NCBI RefSeq assembly: GCF_001294645.1
Contig: NZ_CP011868.1
Location: forward strand, 5,580,001-5,644,000
Source of the DNA: Pseudonocardia sp. HH130629-09
Lineage (GTDB): Bacteria > Actinomycetota > Actinomycetes > Mycobacteriales > Pseudonocardiaceae
Reading direction: 5' to 3'
DNA length: 64,000 bases
The position numbers and the translations under genes are program-made. Numbering within the stretch: the stretch's first letter is position 1; each line of letters begins with the position of its first letter. The notes under the pieces were generated by a model. That model did no database searches and was not told the DNA's origin. It saw only the letters and a list, made by a program, of their open reading frames with translations. Shown piece after piece: positions 6,787-16,189 of this stretch.

Positions 6787-9555
6787 TCAGCCGGTGTTCT
6801 TCATCCCGGCCGCGATCCCGTTGATGGTCAGGAGCAGGGCGCGCTCCAGGTCGGGGTCCGGGTCGTTCCCCGCGGCCCGGCGCTGGGCGAGCAGCTCGAC
6901 CTGCAGGTGGTGCAGCGGCTCCAGGTAGGCGTCGCGCACGGACAGCGTGCCGCGCAGCACCGGGTGCCGGGCGAGCAGCTGGTCCTCGCCGGTCACCGCG
7001 AGCAGCTCGCGGCGGGTCAGCTCGTGCTCGGCGCGGATCTGCGCGAACAGTCCCTGCTGCTCCGGGTCGACCAGCGTCGCGACGTAGTTCGACGCGATCC
7101 GCAGGTCGGTCTTGGCCAGCGTCATCTCCACGTTGCCGATCAGGTTCCGGAAGAACGCCCACTCCCGCATCTCGGCCAGTTCCTCGGCGTAGCCCGCCTC
7201 GCGGGCGGCCCGCAGGCCCGAGCCCAGGCCGTACCAGCCGGGCACCACCATCCGGGTCTGCGTCCAGCCGAACACCCACGGGATCGCGCGCAGGTCGTCG
7301 AGCGTCGGCTCGCCCTGCCCCGGCCGCTTCGACGGCCGCGACCCGACGTTGAGCCGCCCCAGCTCCTCCACCGGCGTCGCCGCGGTGAAGAACAGCGGCA
7401 GGGCCGGGTCGTCGACGAGGGTCCGGTAGGTGGCGGTGGCGGCCTCCGACACGCAGTCCATGACCTCGTCCCACCGCTTCAGGGTCTCGGCGGGCCAGCG
7501 GGATGCCTGGTGCAGCAGCGACGCGTCCAGCATCGACGCCAGCAGGATCTCCAGGTTGTCGTGCGCCAGGCTGGGCAGCGAGTACTTGTCGGAGATGACC
7601 TCGCCCTGCTCGGTGAGCTTCATCGTGGCGTCGACCGACCCGAACGGCGCCGACGCGATCGCCTCGCCGGCCGGACCGCCACCGCGTCCGACCGACCCGC
7701 CGCGGCCGTGGAACAGCCGCAGCCGCACCCCGTGCTCGGCGGCCACGTCACGCAGCTGGCGCTGGGCCCGGTGAATCTGCCACTGCGACGCGGTGATCCC
7801 CGCGCCCTTGTTGGAGTCGGAGTACCCCAGCATGATCTCCTGCAGGTCACCGCGGTTGCGGACCTGCTGCCGGTACCCCGGGTCCGACAGCAGCCCCTCC
7901 AACAGCTCCCCGGCCCGGGACAGCTCCTCGACCGTCTCGAACAGCGGCACGAGGTCGATCGAGGAGCGCGGGTCGTCGCCGATCTCGACCATGTACGCCT
8001 CGCGTGCCAGCACGGCGACGGCGAGCAGGTCGTCGACGTCGCGGGCCATCGAGACGATGTAGGTCCGCACGACCTCCTCGCCGAACTCGTGCTGCAGCGC
8101 GTGCACCGTGTCGAACAGGTCCAGCACCGGTGCGGCGGCCTCGGGCACGCCGTAGTGGCGACGGAACAGCGGCCGCTTGTTCCGCAGCTCGGCCGACAGG
8201 AGCTCCCGACGCTCGTCGCGGGTCAGCTCGGAGTAGGGCCGGTCCAGCTCGCCGAGTCCGTCGAACACCGCCCCGAGCGCGTCGTGGTGCTTCTGCGAGT
8301 GCTCGCGCACGTCCAGCTCGACCAGGTGCAGGCCCAGCGCGCGGGCCGAGCGGATCGCCCTGGCCAGGGTGCCGCCGGCGATCCGGGCGCCGTGGTGGCC
8401 GCGCAGCGACCGGTCCACGACCAGCAGGTCCTCCAGATAGCCGGCCGACCCCAGGTAGTCGACGCCCGCCTCGTGCGCGGCGCCGGTCGCGATCCGCCGG
8501 CGGGTGTTCTCCAGCCGGGCCGCGACGTAGGACAGCTTGAGCCGGTACGGCTCGTGCGCGTTGAGCCGGATGAAGCGGTCGTGCACCGCGGGCAGCGCGC
8601 GCCGGTCCCGGGCCAGCGAGCCGCGCAGCTCCTCCGACACGCCCATCACCCGCGTCGACACCGACAGCTCGAAGACCAGCTTCTCCACCAGCGCGGTGTG
8701 GATCCGGATCGCCCGGTCGGCGTTGAGCTCCAGGACCTCGCGGGTCACCGCCGGGGTGACGTTGGGGTTGCCGTCGCGGTCGCCGCCGACCCACGACCCC
8801 AGCACGAGCGGACGGGCGTCGGCGGGGATCTCCAGCCCGGCGTCGGCGGCCTCCCTGGCGAACTCGCCCAGCAGGTCCGGGACGGTCCGCTCGCCGAGCC
8901 GGGCCGCGAACCAGGCGACGTTGCGTGCCTCGTCGATCACCATCGGCTTGCCGGGGCGGATGTCGTCGGTCTGCCACAGCAGGTCGACCAGGGCGGCGAG
9001 CTCCTCGTCGGGCGCCTGGGCGTCGAGCGCGTCCACGACCCGGCGCAGGATGCCCAGCACCGACTGCCGGGTCGACTCGGTCGGGTGCGCGGTGAACACC
9101 GGGCGCAGCTCGGCCCTGGCCAGCACGTCGGCGACCTCGTCCGGGTCGGCCTCGGTCGCCAGGCGGCGCAGCACCGCCCGCAGCGGTCGCGCGTCGGCCG
9201 GTCGCAGCTCCCGCAGCTCCCGTGACCGGTGCAGCTGCTCGGCGACGTTGGCCAGCTGGAAGTACTGGGAGAACGCCCGCGCCAGCAGCACCGCGGTACC
9301 GGTGTCGATCCCGTCGAGCAGGGCCGCGACGACGTCCGGCCCCGCCTCGCCGCGTGCGGAGTCCCGGGCCGCCCGTCGCACCTTCTCGACCAGCTCCAGG
9401 ACCTCGGGACCGGCCTCGTCGGACAGCGTCCGCCCGAGCATCGTGGACAACCGCCGGATGTCGGCGCGCAGCGCCTTCTGCTCACTCTCGCTGACGACGC
9501 CCGAGTGCGCGGCCAGCGAGTCGGGGGCGAGTGCGGTGGTCTCCGAGGGGCTCAC
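6787..9555 (-). CDS. ppc: Phosphoenolpyruvate carboxylase
   Basis: A 922-residue PEP carboxylase, which adds bicarbonate to PEP to give oxaloacetate and so refills the TCA cycle. Signature segments are present in order: VFTAHPTEST (catalytic His), VGGDRDGNPNVTP, LGYSDSNKGAG, LRLFHGRGGSVGRGGGP, AIPWVFGWTQTR, and the C-terminal NGIAAGMKNTG. Length is typical for actinobacteria. The GTG at 9555 is chosen because GGAG lies 9-12 bases upstream and the residues before it in the longer frame (to 9768) are unrelated and cross the inverted-repeat element. It is divergent from the GH42 gene. Confidence 0.95.
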   Translation of the reverse strand: MSPSETTALAPDSLAAHSGVVSESEQKALRADIRRLSTMLGRTLSDEAGPEVLELVEKVRRAARDSARGEAGPDVVAALLDGIDTGTAVLLARAFSQYFQLANVAEQLHRSRELRELRPADARPLRAVLRRLATEADPDEVADVLARAELRPVFTAHPTESTRQSVLGILRRVVDALDAQAPDEELAALVDLLWQTDDIRPGKPMVIDEARNVAWFAARLGERTVPDLLGEFAREAADAGLEIPADARPLVLGSWVGGDRDGNPNVTPAVTREVLELNADRAIRIHTALVEKLVFELSVSTRVMGVSEELRGSLARDRRALPAVHDRFIRLNAHEPYRLKLSYVAARLENTRRRIATGAAHEAGVDYLGSAGYLEDLLVVDRSLRGHHGARIAGGTLARAIRSARALGLHLVELDVREHSQKHHDALGAVFDGLGELDRPYSELTRDERRELLSAELRNKRPLFRRHYGVPEAAAPVLDLFDTVHALQHEFGEEVVRTYIVSMARDVDDLLAVAVLAREAYMVEIGDDPRSSIDLVPLFETVEELSRAGELLEGLLSDPGYRQQVRNRGDLQEIMLGYSDSNKGAGITASQWQIHRAQRQLRDVAAEHGVRLRLFHGRGGSVGRGGGPAGEAIASAPFGSVDATMKLTEQGEVISDKYSLPSLAHDNLEILLASMLDASLLHQASRWPAETLKRWDEVMDCVSEAATATYRTLVDDPALPLFFTAATPVEELGRLNVGSRPSKRPGQGEPTLDDLRAIPWVFGWTQTRMVVPGWYGLGSGLRAAREAGYAEELAEMREWAFFRNLIGNVEMTLAKTDLRIASNYVATLVDPEQQGLFAQIRAEHELTRRELLAVTGEDQLLARHPVLRGTLSVRDAYLEPLHHLQVELLAQRRAAGNDPDPDLERALLLTINGIAAGMKNTG

Positions 9556-9754
9556 TCGGGCTCTCCGGTTCTCCGCGCGGTGACGCGGTTCGGGACGGGC
9601 CGCTCGCGTCGTCGGGAACGGGGGTCGGGCCCCGGCATCGTCCCTCGCCGTCGTGGGGCGGGGCCATCTCTGGCGCCGCCCGTAACCGCGGGGAAACCTG
9701 ATCTGCACGAAGTCGGACGCATCCGCACGACATCGCACATCGCCACGGACACAC

Positions 9755-9921
9755 TGAGCCTTTTTCAACCTGACCAGCGAGCTCCTGCGTCAGGAGATCG
9801 CGAAGGTTGCAGCGCAACTGCTCTGACCACAGCTGCACAGGTCACCGGCTCGCTAGCTCGGCGTCTGCACCCACACAACCAGGCCCCTGAGCTGCCGGAA
9901 CGGCAGGTTGAAAAAGGCTCA
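9755..9921. repeat. Short element bounded by 18-bp perfect inverted repeats
   Basis: TGAGCCTTTTTCAACCTG at 9755-9772 is repeated as its exact reverse complement at 9904-9921. The 167-bp segment lies in the spacer between the divergent ppc and GH42 genes, and its right end is eight bases before the GH42 ATG. The T5 and A5 tracts stand out in this GC-rich context. I see no open reading frame of its own and no clear target-site duplication. It could be a small non-autonomous mobile element or paired regulator binding sites. Confidence 0.6.
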
Positions 9922-9929
9922 CTGGGTGC

Positions 9930-11946
9930 ATGACCGGCTGGCTGCGTCGCACCCCCGGTGCCTCCCGTCCTCGCATCGAGTTCGGGGCCGACTACAACCC
10001 CGAGCAGTGGCCGCGCGGTGTGGGAGTCCGACGTCGCGCTCATGCGCGAGGCCGGGGTGACGATCGTGACCGTCGGCGTCTTCTCCTGGGCGCTGCTGCA
10101 GCCCGTACCGGACCGCTGGGACCTCGGTTGGCTCGACGACGTGCTGGGCCTGCTGCACGCGGGCGGGATCGCCGTCGACCTCGCGACCGCGACGGCCTCA
10201 CCCCCGCCGTGGCTGCACCACCGGCACCCGGAGATCCTCGCCGTCGCCGCCGACGGCCGGATCCTCGCCCCGGGCGGGCGCCAGCACCACCGCCCGACCT
10301 CCCTGGTGTTCCGCCGCCACGCACTCGCCCTGGTCGAGCGCCTCGCCCGCCGCTACGGCGACCATCCCGCGCTCGCCGCCTGGCACGTGTCCAACGAGCT
10401 GGGCTGCCACGACGTCCACGACCACTCCGAGGACGCGCAGCGCGCGTTCCGGGCCTGGCTGCAGCGCCGCTACGGCGACCTCGACCGGCTCAACCAGGCC
10501 TGGGGCACCGCGTTCTGGTCCCAGCACTACGGCGAGTGGGACGAGATCGGCACCCCGCGCCGCACCGGCCCGGGCACCCACCCGAACCCGACCCAGCAGC
10601 TCGACTTCGCCCGCTTCTCCTCCGACGCCCTGCTCGACCACCTGCGCGCCGAGCGGGACCTGCTGCGCGAGCTCACCCCGGACGTGCCCGTGACGACCAA
10701 CTTCATGGTGATGGGCGAGACGAGCGGCATGGACTACGCGACGTGGGCGCCGCACGTCGACATCGTCGCCAACGACCACTACGTGTTCCCCGGCCCGGAG
10801 GCCCGCGACGAGCTCTCTTTCTCGGCCAACCTCACCGGCAACCTCGCCGGCGGACACCCGTGGTGGCTGATGGAGCACTCGACGTCGGCGGTGAACTGGC
10901 AGCCGGTCAACCGCGCGAAGCGCCCCTGGGAGCTCGCCCGCGACGCGCTGACCCACCTCGCGCACGGCGCCGACGCGCTCTGCTTCTTCCAGTGGCGCCA
11001 GTCCGCGGCGGGCGCCGAGAAGTTCCACTCCGCGATGGTGCCGCACGCCGGGCCGGATTCGGCGCTGTTCCGCGACGTGACCGCGCTGGGGGCGACACTG
11101 CGTGAGCTGGCCCCGGTCGCCGGGGCGCGGCGGGTCCCCGCGCCGGCCGCGGTGCTGTGGGACTGGCCGTCGTGGTGGGCCGCAGAGCAGCCGTTCACCC
11201 CGACCGCCGAGCTGCGCTACAAGGCCGAGGCGCTCGGCTGGTACCGGGCGTTCCTCGACGCCGGGGTGCGGGCCGACGTCGTGCCGGCCGACGCCGACCT
11301 GTCCGGCTACGGGCTGGTCGTCGCCCCGGTGCTGCACGTGGTCGGCCCGGACCGCGCGGCCGCGCTGACCGCCTACGTCGAGGCCGGCGGGCACCTGGTC
11401 GCCACCTACTTCTCGGGCACCGTCGACGACGACGCGCACGCCGTCCTCGGCGGCTACCCGGGCGCGCTGCGCGATCTGCTGGGCATCCGGGTCGAGGAGT
11501 TCGCCCCGCTCGACCCGGACGCTGTCGTGGAGCTCGACGACGGCTCCACCAGTGACCTGTGGAGCGAGGCCGTGCAGGTGGTGGACCCGGCCGTCGAGGT
11601 GCTCGCCCGCTGGACCGGCGGTGGCACCGACCCGGCCGCGGGTGACCCGGCCGGGCTGCCCGCGGTGACCCGTCGTCCGGTCGGGGACGGGTCGGCGACC
11701 TACGTCCCGACCCGGCTCGCCGACCGTGCCCCGCTGCTGCGACGCTTGCTGTCCGCCGCCGGGATCGGGTCCGAGCTGCCCGGCGAGCTGGTGGGACGGG
11801 TGGAGCTGGTCCGCCGCGAGGGGTTCCGGTTCGTCGTCAACCGGACCGACGCCCCCGTCGACCTGGGGCCGCTCGGCGCGGCGGAGGTGCTCGCCGGCCC
11901 GGCCGGAACCCTGGCTCCGCGCGGGGTGACCGTTCTCCGGGACTGA
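9930..11946 (+). pseudogene. GH42 beta-galactosidase, frameshifted near the N-terminus
   Basis: The ATG at 9930 opens a frame reading IEFGADYNPEQWPRG, the GH42 N-terminal motif, but at about 10014-10018 the conserved continuation VWESDVALMREAGVTIVTV moves to another frame, which then stays open to 11946. Loss of one CG pair in the GCGCGG tract would explain this. The rest looks intact: the acid/base Glu in WHVSNELG (codon 10396-10398), the nucleophile Glu in WWLMEHSTS (codon 10873-10875), then the trimerisation and C-terminal domains, about 670 residues in total. Intact, it would hydrolyse beta-galactosides in the cytoplasm. Whether this is a real mutation or a sequencing error in a GC run cannot be decided here. 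Confidence 0.8.
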
Positions 11947-12024
11947 ACCGCACATTCCTGCCCCTGGGAGGGCGGAAACGTGCCTCTCGGCGGCAGCGTC
12001 AGCGGCAGAGCGGGCCGCGGACGA

Positions 12025-12065
12025 CCGGACGCCCCGCCGCGCGGGAGGCGTGGCGGGGCGTCCGG
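12025..12065. terminator. Bidirectional hairpin terminator between GH42 gene and ptsH
   Basis: A 14-bp perfect stem (CCGGACGCCCCGCC at 12025-12038, its complement at 12052-12065) with a 13-base loop, extendable by ACGAC/GTCGT after a one-base bulge. It lies between the convergent GH42 and ptsH genes, where a bidirectional terminator is expected. There is no U-run, as is common in high-GC actinobacteria. Confidence 0.65.
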
Positions 12066-12086
12066 GTCGTACGGGGTGACGCGGGG

Positions 12087-12365
12087 TCAGCTCGCGTCGA
12101 GGTCCTGCTCCAGCAGCTCGGCCAGGGCGGCGACGGCGGCCTCGCCCTGCTCGTCGTCGGAGGAGGTCAGCACGACCTCCTCGCCGGACTGCACGCCCAG
12201 GCCCATCACGGACAGGATGGAGGCAGCGTCGACCGGTCCACGCTCACCGTCGGCGGTCCCGATCTGCACCGTCACCCCCTGCTCCTTGGCGGCGGTGACG
12301 AACAGGTTGGCGGGGCGGGCGTGCAGCCCGACGGACGATCCCACCTTCACGCGGCGCTCGGCCAT
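12087..12365 (-). CDS. ptsH: Phosphocarrier protein HPr
   Basis: A 92-residue HPr that carries phosphate from enzyme I to EIIA. The phosphorylated His15 lies in GLHARPA, and the serine of VDAASIL (Ser49) corresponds to the regulatory serine region of other HPr proteins. The length is typical. It is the last gene of the minus-strand fructose set, 32 bp after the EIIBC gene, and meets the GH42 gene tail to tail. Placing HPr inside the fructose locus together with a divergent ptsI makes this a complete PTS in one place. Confidence 0.95.
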   Translation of the reverse strand: MAERRVKVGSSVGLHARPANLFVTAAKEQGVTVQIGTADGERGPVDAASILSVMGLGVQSGEEVVLTSSDDEQGEAAVAALAELLEQDLDAS

Positions 12366-12397
12366 GTCGGTGTTCCTCTCGATGTGGGTGGTGGGTG

Positions 12398-13912
12398 TCA
12401 GCCGGCGACCGGCGCGGCGGCCGGGGCGGCGGCGGGCTGCTCGACGGCGGCCGGGGCCGGGGTGCGGCGGGCCGACTTCAGGCCGACGACCAGGGCGGCG
12501 GAGACCAGGGTGCCCGCGACGATCGCCAGCAGGTAGGCGAACGGGTTGCCGATCAGCGGGACCACGAAGATGCCGCCGTGCGGGGCGCGCAGCGTCGCGC
12601 CGAAGGCCATCGACAGCGAACCGGCGACCGCGGACCCGGCCATCAGCGACGGGATGACCCGCAGCGGGTCGCCCGCGGCGAACGGGATCGCGCCCTCGGT
12701 GATGAACGAGGCGCCCAGCAGCCAGGCGGCGCGGCCGTTCTCCTGCTCGACCTTCGTGAACAGGTTCTTGCGGACGGTCGTGGCCAGGGCCAGCGCCAGC
12801 GGCGGGGTCATGCCGGCCGCCATCACCGCGGCCATGATCATCAGCGCGGTCTCCGACCCGGTGGACAGCCCGGCGACGGCGAAGGCGTAGGCGGCCTTGT
12901 TGACCGGACCACCCATGTCGAAGGCCATCATCAGGCCGAGCAGGGCGCCGAGCAGGATCGCGTTGGTGCCCGACAGGCCGTTGAGCCAGTTGGTCAGGCC
13001 GGTCGTGGCGGCCGCGAGCGGCGTGCCGACGACCAGGAACATGATCGCGCCGACGACGGCGGTGCCGATCAGCGGCAGCACCAGCACCGGCATGATCCCG
13101 GCCAGGGCGCGCGGCGGCTGCCACAGCTTGAGGCCGTAGACGACCGCGCCGGCGAGCAGGCCGGCGACCAGGCCGCCGAGGAACCCGGCATGGGTCTGGA
13201 CGGCGATCATGCCGCCGACGAAGCCGGGCACCAGTGCCGGGCGGTCTGCGATGGCGTAGGCGATGAAGCCGGCCAGGACCGGGACGAGGAAGCCGAACGC
13301 CAGGCCGCCGACCTGGAAGAACAGCGCGGCCCAGGACTGCACCGCACCCGCGTCGAACACGACCGAGGCGACGCCGTTGTCGTCGAAGGAGACGACGTCG
13401 GGGGCCTCGTTGATCTGGTATCCGCCGAGCGCGAAGCCCAGCGCGATCAGCAGACCGCCGGCCGCGACGAACGGGATGACGTAGGAGACACCGGTCATCA
13501 GCCAGCCGCGGAGCTTGGAACCGAAGCCCGAGCCGAAGTTCTTGGTGTCCAGGTCGGACCCGTCGCGCTGGGCCGGGACGGCGGCCGCGGCCGAGCCCTT
13601 CGGCTGCGCGGTGGCCTTCGCGACGGCCTGCTCGATCAGGCCCGGCGCGCCGCCGATGGCCTTCTTGACAGGGGAGGTGACGGTCGGCAGGTGCGCGAAG
13701 CGCTCCTTGTCCCGCACCTCGACGTCGGCGGCGAGGATGATCGCCTCGGCCTCGTCGAGCTGGGCCTGGGTGAAGGGTGTCGAGCCCGCCGAACCCTGAG
13801 TCTCGACGACGATCTCGTGCCCCGCCTCCTCGGCGGCGACCTCGAGGGCTTCGGCGGCCATGTAGGTGTGGGCGATGCCCGTCGGGCATGCGGTGACGGC
13901 GAGGAGCTTCAT
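12398..13912 (-). CDS. fruA: PTS fructose transporter EIIBC
   Basis: A 504-residue membrane permease that imports fructose and phosphorylates it to fructose 1-phosphate. The N-terminal EIIB domain (about residues 1-100) begins MKLLAVTACPTGIAHTYMAA with phospho-Cys9. A Gln/Ala-rich linker leads to the EIIC domain (about 140-480), which has some nine hydrophobic segments and the conserved FDMGGPVNKAAY and ITEGAIPFA motifs. A short Ala/Pro-rich tail ends the protein. Its start overlaps the EIIA stop by four bases (ATGA), indicating tight coupling with EIIA and fruK. Confidence 0.93.
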   Translation of the reverse strand: MKLLAVTACPTGIAHTYMAAEALEVAAEEAGHEIVVETQGSAGSTPFTQAQLDEAEAIILAADVEVRDKERFAHLPTVTSPVKKAIGGAPGLIEQAVAKATAQPKGSAAAAVPAQRDGSDLDTKNFGSGFGSKLRGWLMTGVSYVIPFVAAGGLLIALGFALGGYQINEAPDVVSFDDNGVASVVFDAGAVQSWAALFFQVGGLAFGFLVPVLAGFIAYAIADRPALVPGFVGGMIAVQTHAGFLGGLVAGLLAGAVVYGLKLWQPPRALAGIMPVLVLPLIGTAVVGAIMFLVVGTPLAAATTGLTNWLNGLSGTNAILLGALLGLMMAFDMGGPVNKAAYAFAVAGLSTGSETALMIMAAVMAAGMTPPLALALATTVRKNLFTKVEQENGRAAWLLGASFITEGAIPFAAGDPLRVIPSLMAGSAVAGSLSMAFGATLRAPHGGIFVVPLIGNPFAYLLAIVAGTLVSAALVVGLKSARRTPAPAAVEQPAAAPAAAPVAG

Positions 13913-14358
13913 GCTCCCACCTCCTGCTGGATGAAGGTCGCGACGGCGGCCGGGTCGGTGGCGTTGCGGAGCTCGTTCTTGAACGAGGCACGGACCAGGC
14001 GACGGGCCAGCGCGGCGAGCACCGTCATGTGGTCGGTGTTCCCGCCCTCCGGGGCGGCGATCATGAAGATGAGGTCGGCGGGGCCGTCCTCGGCGCCGAA
14101 GTCGACACCCGACGGAGCCCGGCCGAAGGCCAGGGTCGGCTCGGTGACGGCCGCGGAGCGGCAGTGCGGGATGCCGATGCCGCCCTCCAGGCCGGTCGGC
14201 ATCTGGGCCTCGCGGGCCTCGATGTCGGCGAGGAAGGTGTCCAGGTCGGTGACCCGGCCCGCCCGCACGAGGCGCTCGGCGAGAGCGGTGACGGCGGTCT
14301 TCCTGTCGGCCGACGGCACGTCGAGGTCGACCAGATCAGCGGTGATCAGTGCGGTCAT
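13909..14358 (-). CDS. PTS fructose EIIA subunit
   Basis: A 149-residue EIIA of the fructose/mannitol class. The phosphorylated His65 is in GGIGIPHCRS, and the later stretch DLIFMIAAPEGGNTDHMTVLA is typical of the family. It takes phosphate from HPr and passes it to Cys9 of the EIIB domain encoded next. It is encoded separately rather than fused to HPr as in the enterobacterial FruB. It overlaps fruK upstream and the EIIBC gene downstream by four bases each. Confidence 0.92.
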   Translation of the reverse strand: MTALITADLVDLDVPSADRKTAVTALAERLVRAGRVTDLDTFLADIEAREAQMPTGLEGGIGIPHCRSAAVTEPTLAFGRAPSGVDFGAEDGPADLIFMIAAPEGGNTDHMTVLAALARRLVRASFKNELRNATDPAAVATFIQQEVGA

Positions 14359-15332
14359 GCGGCATCTCCGGTGAGAGCGAGGGTGACGTCCGGCGTGGGT
14401 GCCAGTTCGACGTCGTCGATTCGGATGTCGGCCGGTCCCGGCGTGGCGGAGCCGGGCAGTCGGCAGGCGGCGGCGCCGTAGGCCACGGCGTGGCGCAGGG
14501 CGTCGGGTCCCTCCCCGCCCGCGGCCAGGAACCCGGCCAGGGTGGAGTCACCGGCGCCCACCGTGCTGAGCACGGTGATCGGAGGGGTCCGGGCGTGGTA
14601 CTCGCCGGACCGGTCGACCAGCAGGGCGCCACCGGCGCCCAGGCTGACCAGGACGGCGCCGATCCCGCGGGCCCGCAGCTCACGGGCGGCCAGCAGCACG
14701 TCGCCGAGGCTGCCCAGGGGGCGCCCGACGAGCTCGGCCAGCTCGGCGTGGTTGGGCTTCACGAGGTCGGGGGCCGCCGTGACGGCGTGCTGCAGCGGCG
14801 CGTCCGAGGTGTCGACGGCGATCCGCAGGCCGGGCCGGCGGCAGCGCCGGACCAGCTCGGCGTAGAAGTCGTCGCGCACACCCGAGGGCAGCGAGCCGCA
14901 GCCCACCAGCCAGGTCGCGCCCGCGCCGAGCGCGCAGGCCCGGTCCATCAGGGCCTCGACCTCGTCGGCGGACAGGTGCGGACCCCGCTCGTTGATCTTC
15001 GTGGTGACGCCGTCCGGCTCGACCAGGGTGATGTTCACCCGGGTGGCCTCGGTGATCGGCACCGCGACGGTCGTGACGTCGGTCGGCTCCAGCAGCGCGG
15101 CCAGCCGCTCGCCGGGCGTGGCACCCGACGGCATCAGGGCCACCGTGCGGTGCCCGGCCGAGGCCAGGGCGCGGGCGACGTTGACGCCCTTGCCACCGGG
15201 GTCGATCCGGACCGACCCGGCCCGGTGGACCTCGCCGCGCACCAGGTGCGGCAGCGCGATGGTCCGGTCCAGGCTCGGGTTCGGGGTGACCGTCACGAAC
15301 ATCCGCGGAGCGGGGACGGAACGGGGTGTCAT
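14355..15332 (-). CDS. fruK: 1-phosphofructokinase
   Basis: A 325-residue PfkB-family kinase that converts fructose 1-phosphate to fructose 1,6-bisphosphate. The N-terminal VTVTPNPSLDRTI, the sugar-binding GGKGVNVARAL and the C-terminal anion-hole motif STVGAGDSTLAGFLA (catalytic Asp) are present. The ATG at 15332 overlaps the stop of the DeoR gene (ATGA); a second in-frame ATG at 15302 begins nearer the conserved part. It takes the product of the EIIBC permease encoded in the same transcript. Confidence 0.93.
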   Translation of the reverse strand: MTPRSVPAPRMFVTVTPNPSLDRTIALPHLVRGEVHRAGSVRIDPGGKGVNVARALASAGHRTVALMPSGATPGERLAALLEPTDVTTVAVPITEATRVNITLVEPDGVTTKINERGPHLSADEVEALMDRACALGAGATWLVGCGSLPSGVRDDFYAELVRRCRRPGLRIAVDTSDAPLQHAVTAAPDLVKPNHAELAELVGRPLGSLGDVLLAARELRARGIGAVLVSLGAGGALLVDRSGEYHARTPPITVLSTVGAGDSTLAGFLAAGGEGPDALRHAVAYGAAACRLPGSATPGPADIRIDDVELAPTPDVTLALTGDAA

Positions 15333-16090
15333 GCGCGTACCACCTTGGGGCCGGCGGCCTCGAGCACGGCGGCGTCCGCCGCGGCGAGGCCGGTGTCGGT
15401 GATCAGCGTGTCGACCTCGGCCAGCGTGCCGAAGCGGACGAACTGGTCGGAGCCGAACTTGCTGGCGTCGGCGAGGACGACGGTGCGGCGCGCGGCGCGC
15501 AGCATCGCTCGCTTGGTCGCGCCCTCGCCCGTGTCGGGTGTGGTAAGGCCGCGGGCCACGGAGAAGCCGTTGGTCCCGAGGAAGGCGACGTCGATCGTCA
15601 GGCCGGCCAGCACCTCGGTGCCCCAGTCGTCGACGGTGGCCAGCGTCGTCCCGCGGACCCGGCCGCCGAGCAGCCGCAGGTCCACGTTCGGACGTCCGGC
15701 CAGCGAGGAGGCGATCGGCAGCGAGTTGGTGACGACGGTGACGTCGCGTTCGCGGGGCAGCGTGCTCGCGAGCCGGGAGGTCGTGGTCCCGGCGTCGAGC
15801 AGGACGGTCGCGGCGGTGCCCAGCTCGGCGAGTGCGGCCTTGACGATCCGCTCCTTCTCCGCGCCGAACTGGCTGTCGCGCTGGCCGACCCCGGGCTCGA
15901 AGTTCAGCAGGTCCGACGGGATCGCCCCGCCGTGCACCCGGCGGACGAGCCCCTGGCGCTCCAGGGCCCCGAGGTCCCGGCGGATCGTCTCGGGGGTGAC
16001 ATCGAGCTCCTCGGCGACGGCGGCCACGTCGACCCGGCCCCGGTCCCGGGTCCGGTCGAGCAGCCACTGCTGACGCTCCGCTGCGTACAT
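15329..16090 (-). CDS. fruR: DeoR-family regulator of the fructose PTS
   Basis: A 253-residue DeoR-type repressor. The N-terminal helix-turn-helix reads VDVAAVAEELDVTPETIRRDL, followed by the family hallmark RRVHGGAI; the C-terminal sensor domain has LLDAGTTTSRLA and a closing DTLITDTGLAAADAAVLEAAG. Such proteins bind phosphorylated sugars. As first gene of the fruR-fruK-EIIA-EIIBC-ptsH set and divergent from ptsI across a 99-bp spacer, it most likely represses both directions, with fructose 1-phosphate as the likely inducer (inference). Confidence 0.9.
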   Translation of the reverse strand: MYAAERQQWLLDRTRDRGRVDVAAVAEELDVTPETIRRDLGALERQGLVRRVHGGAIPSDLLNFEPGVGQRDSQFGAEKERIVKAALAELGTAATVLLDAGTTTSRLASTLPRERDVTVVTNSLPIASSLAGRPNVDLRLLGGRVRGTTLATVDDWGTEVLAGLTIDVAFLGTNGFSVARGLTTPDTGEGATKRAMLRAARRTVVLADASKFGSDQFVRFGTLAEVDTLITDTGLAAADAAVLEAAGPKVVRA

Positions 16091-16189
16091 CTTTGTTCGC
16101 TCCCGCTTCGATGCTTGCTTGTGTCTGAGTATGTGGGTTCTACTGTGTTTGTCAACGGGTCACGCCGACGTAACCCCGGGAGCCACTCC
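16091..16189. promoter_or_regulatory. Divergent fruR/ptsI promoter region with TGTGTYTG repeats
   Basis: This 99-bp spacer separates the divergent fruR and ptsI genes. TGTGTCTG (16120-16127) and TGTGTTTG (16144-16151) are direct repeats 24 bp apart, with a related ATGTGGGTT between them; the T/G-rich stretch differs from the surrounding DNA. Direct repeats are common among DeoR-family operators, so these are candidate FruR sites. GGGAG at 16178-16182 is the ptsI ribosome binding site. Exact promoter hexamers are not clear. Confidence 0.4.

Noticed and set aside
6109-9225. 1038-codon open frame on the plus strand opposite ppc
   Set aside because: It is antisense to a clear PEP carboxylase, and its Val/Gln/Arg/His-rich product has no domain. 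Long antisense frames are expected in DNA with strongly GC-biased third codon positions.
15326-16189. 288-codon upstream extension of enzyme I
   Set aside because: It is antisense to the DeoR gene; a good ribosome binding site and the family N-terminus place the start at 16190.
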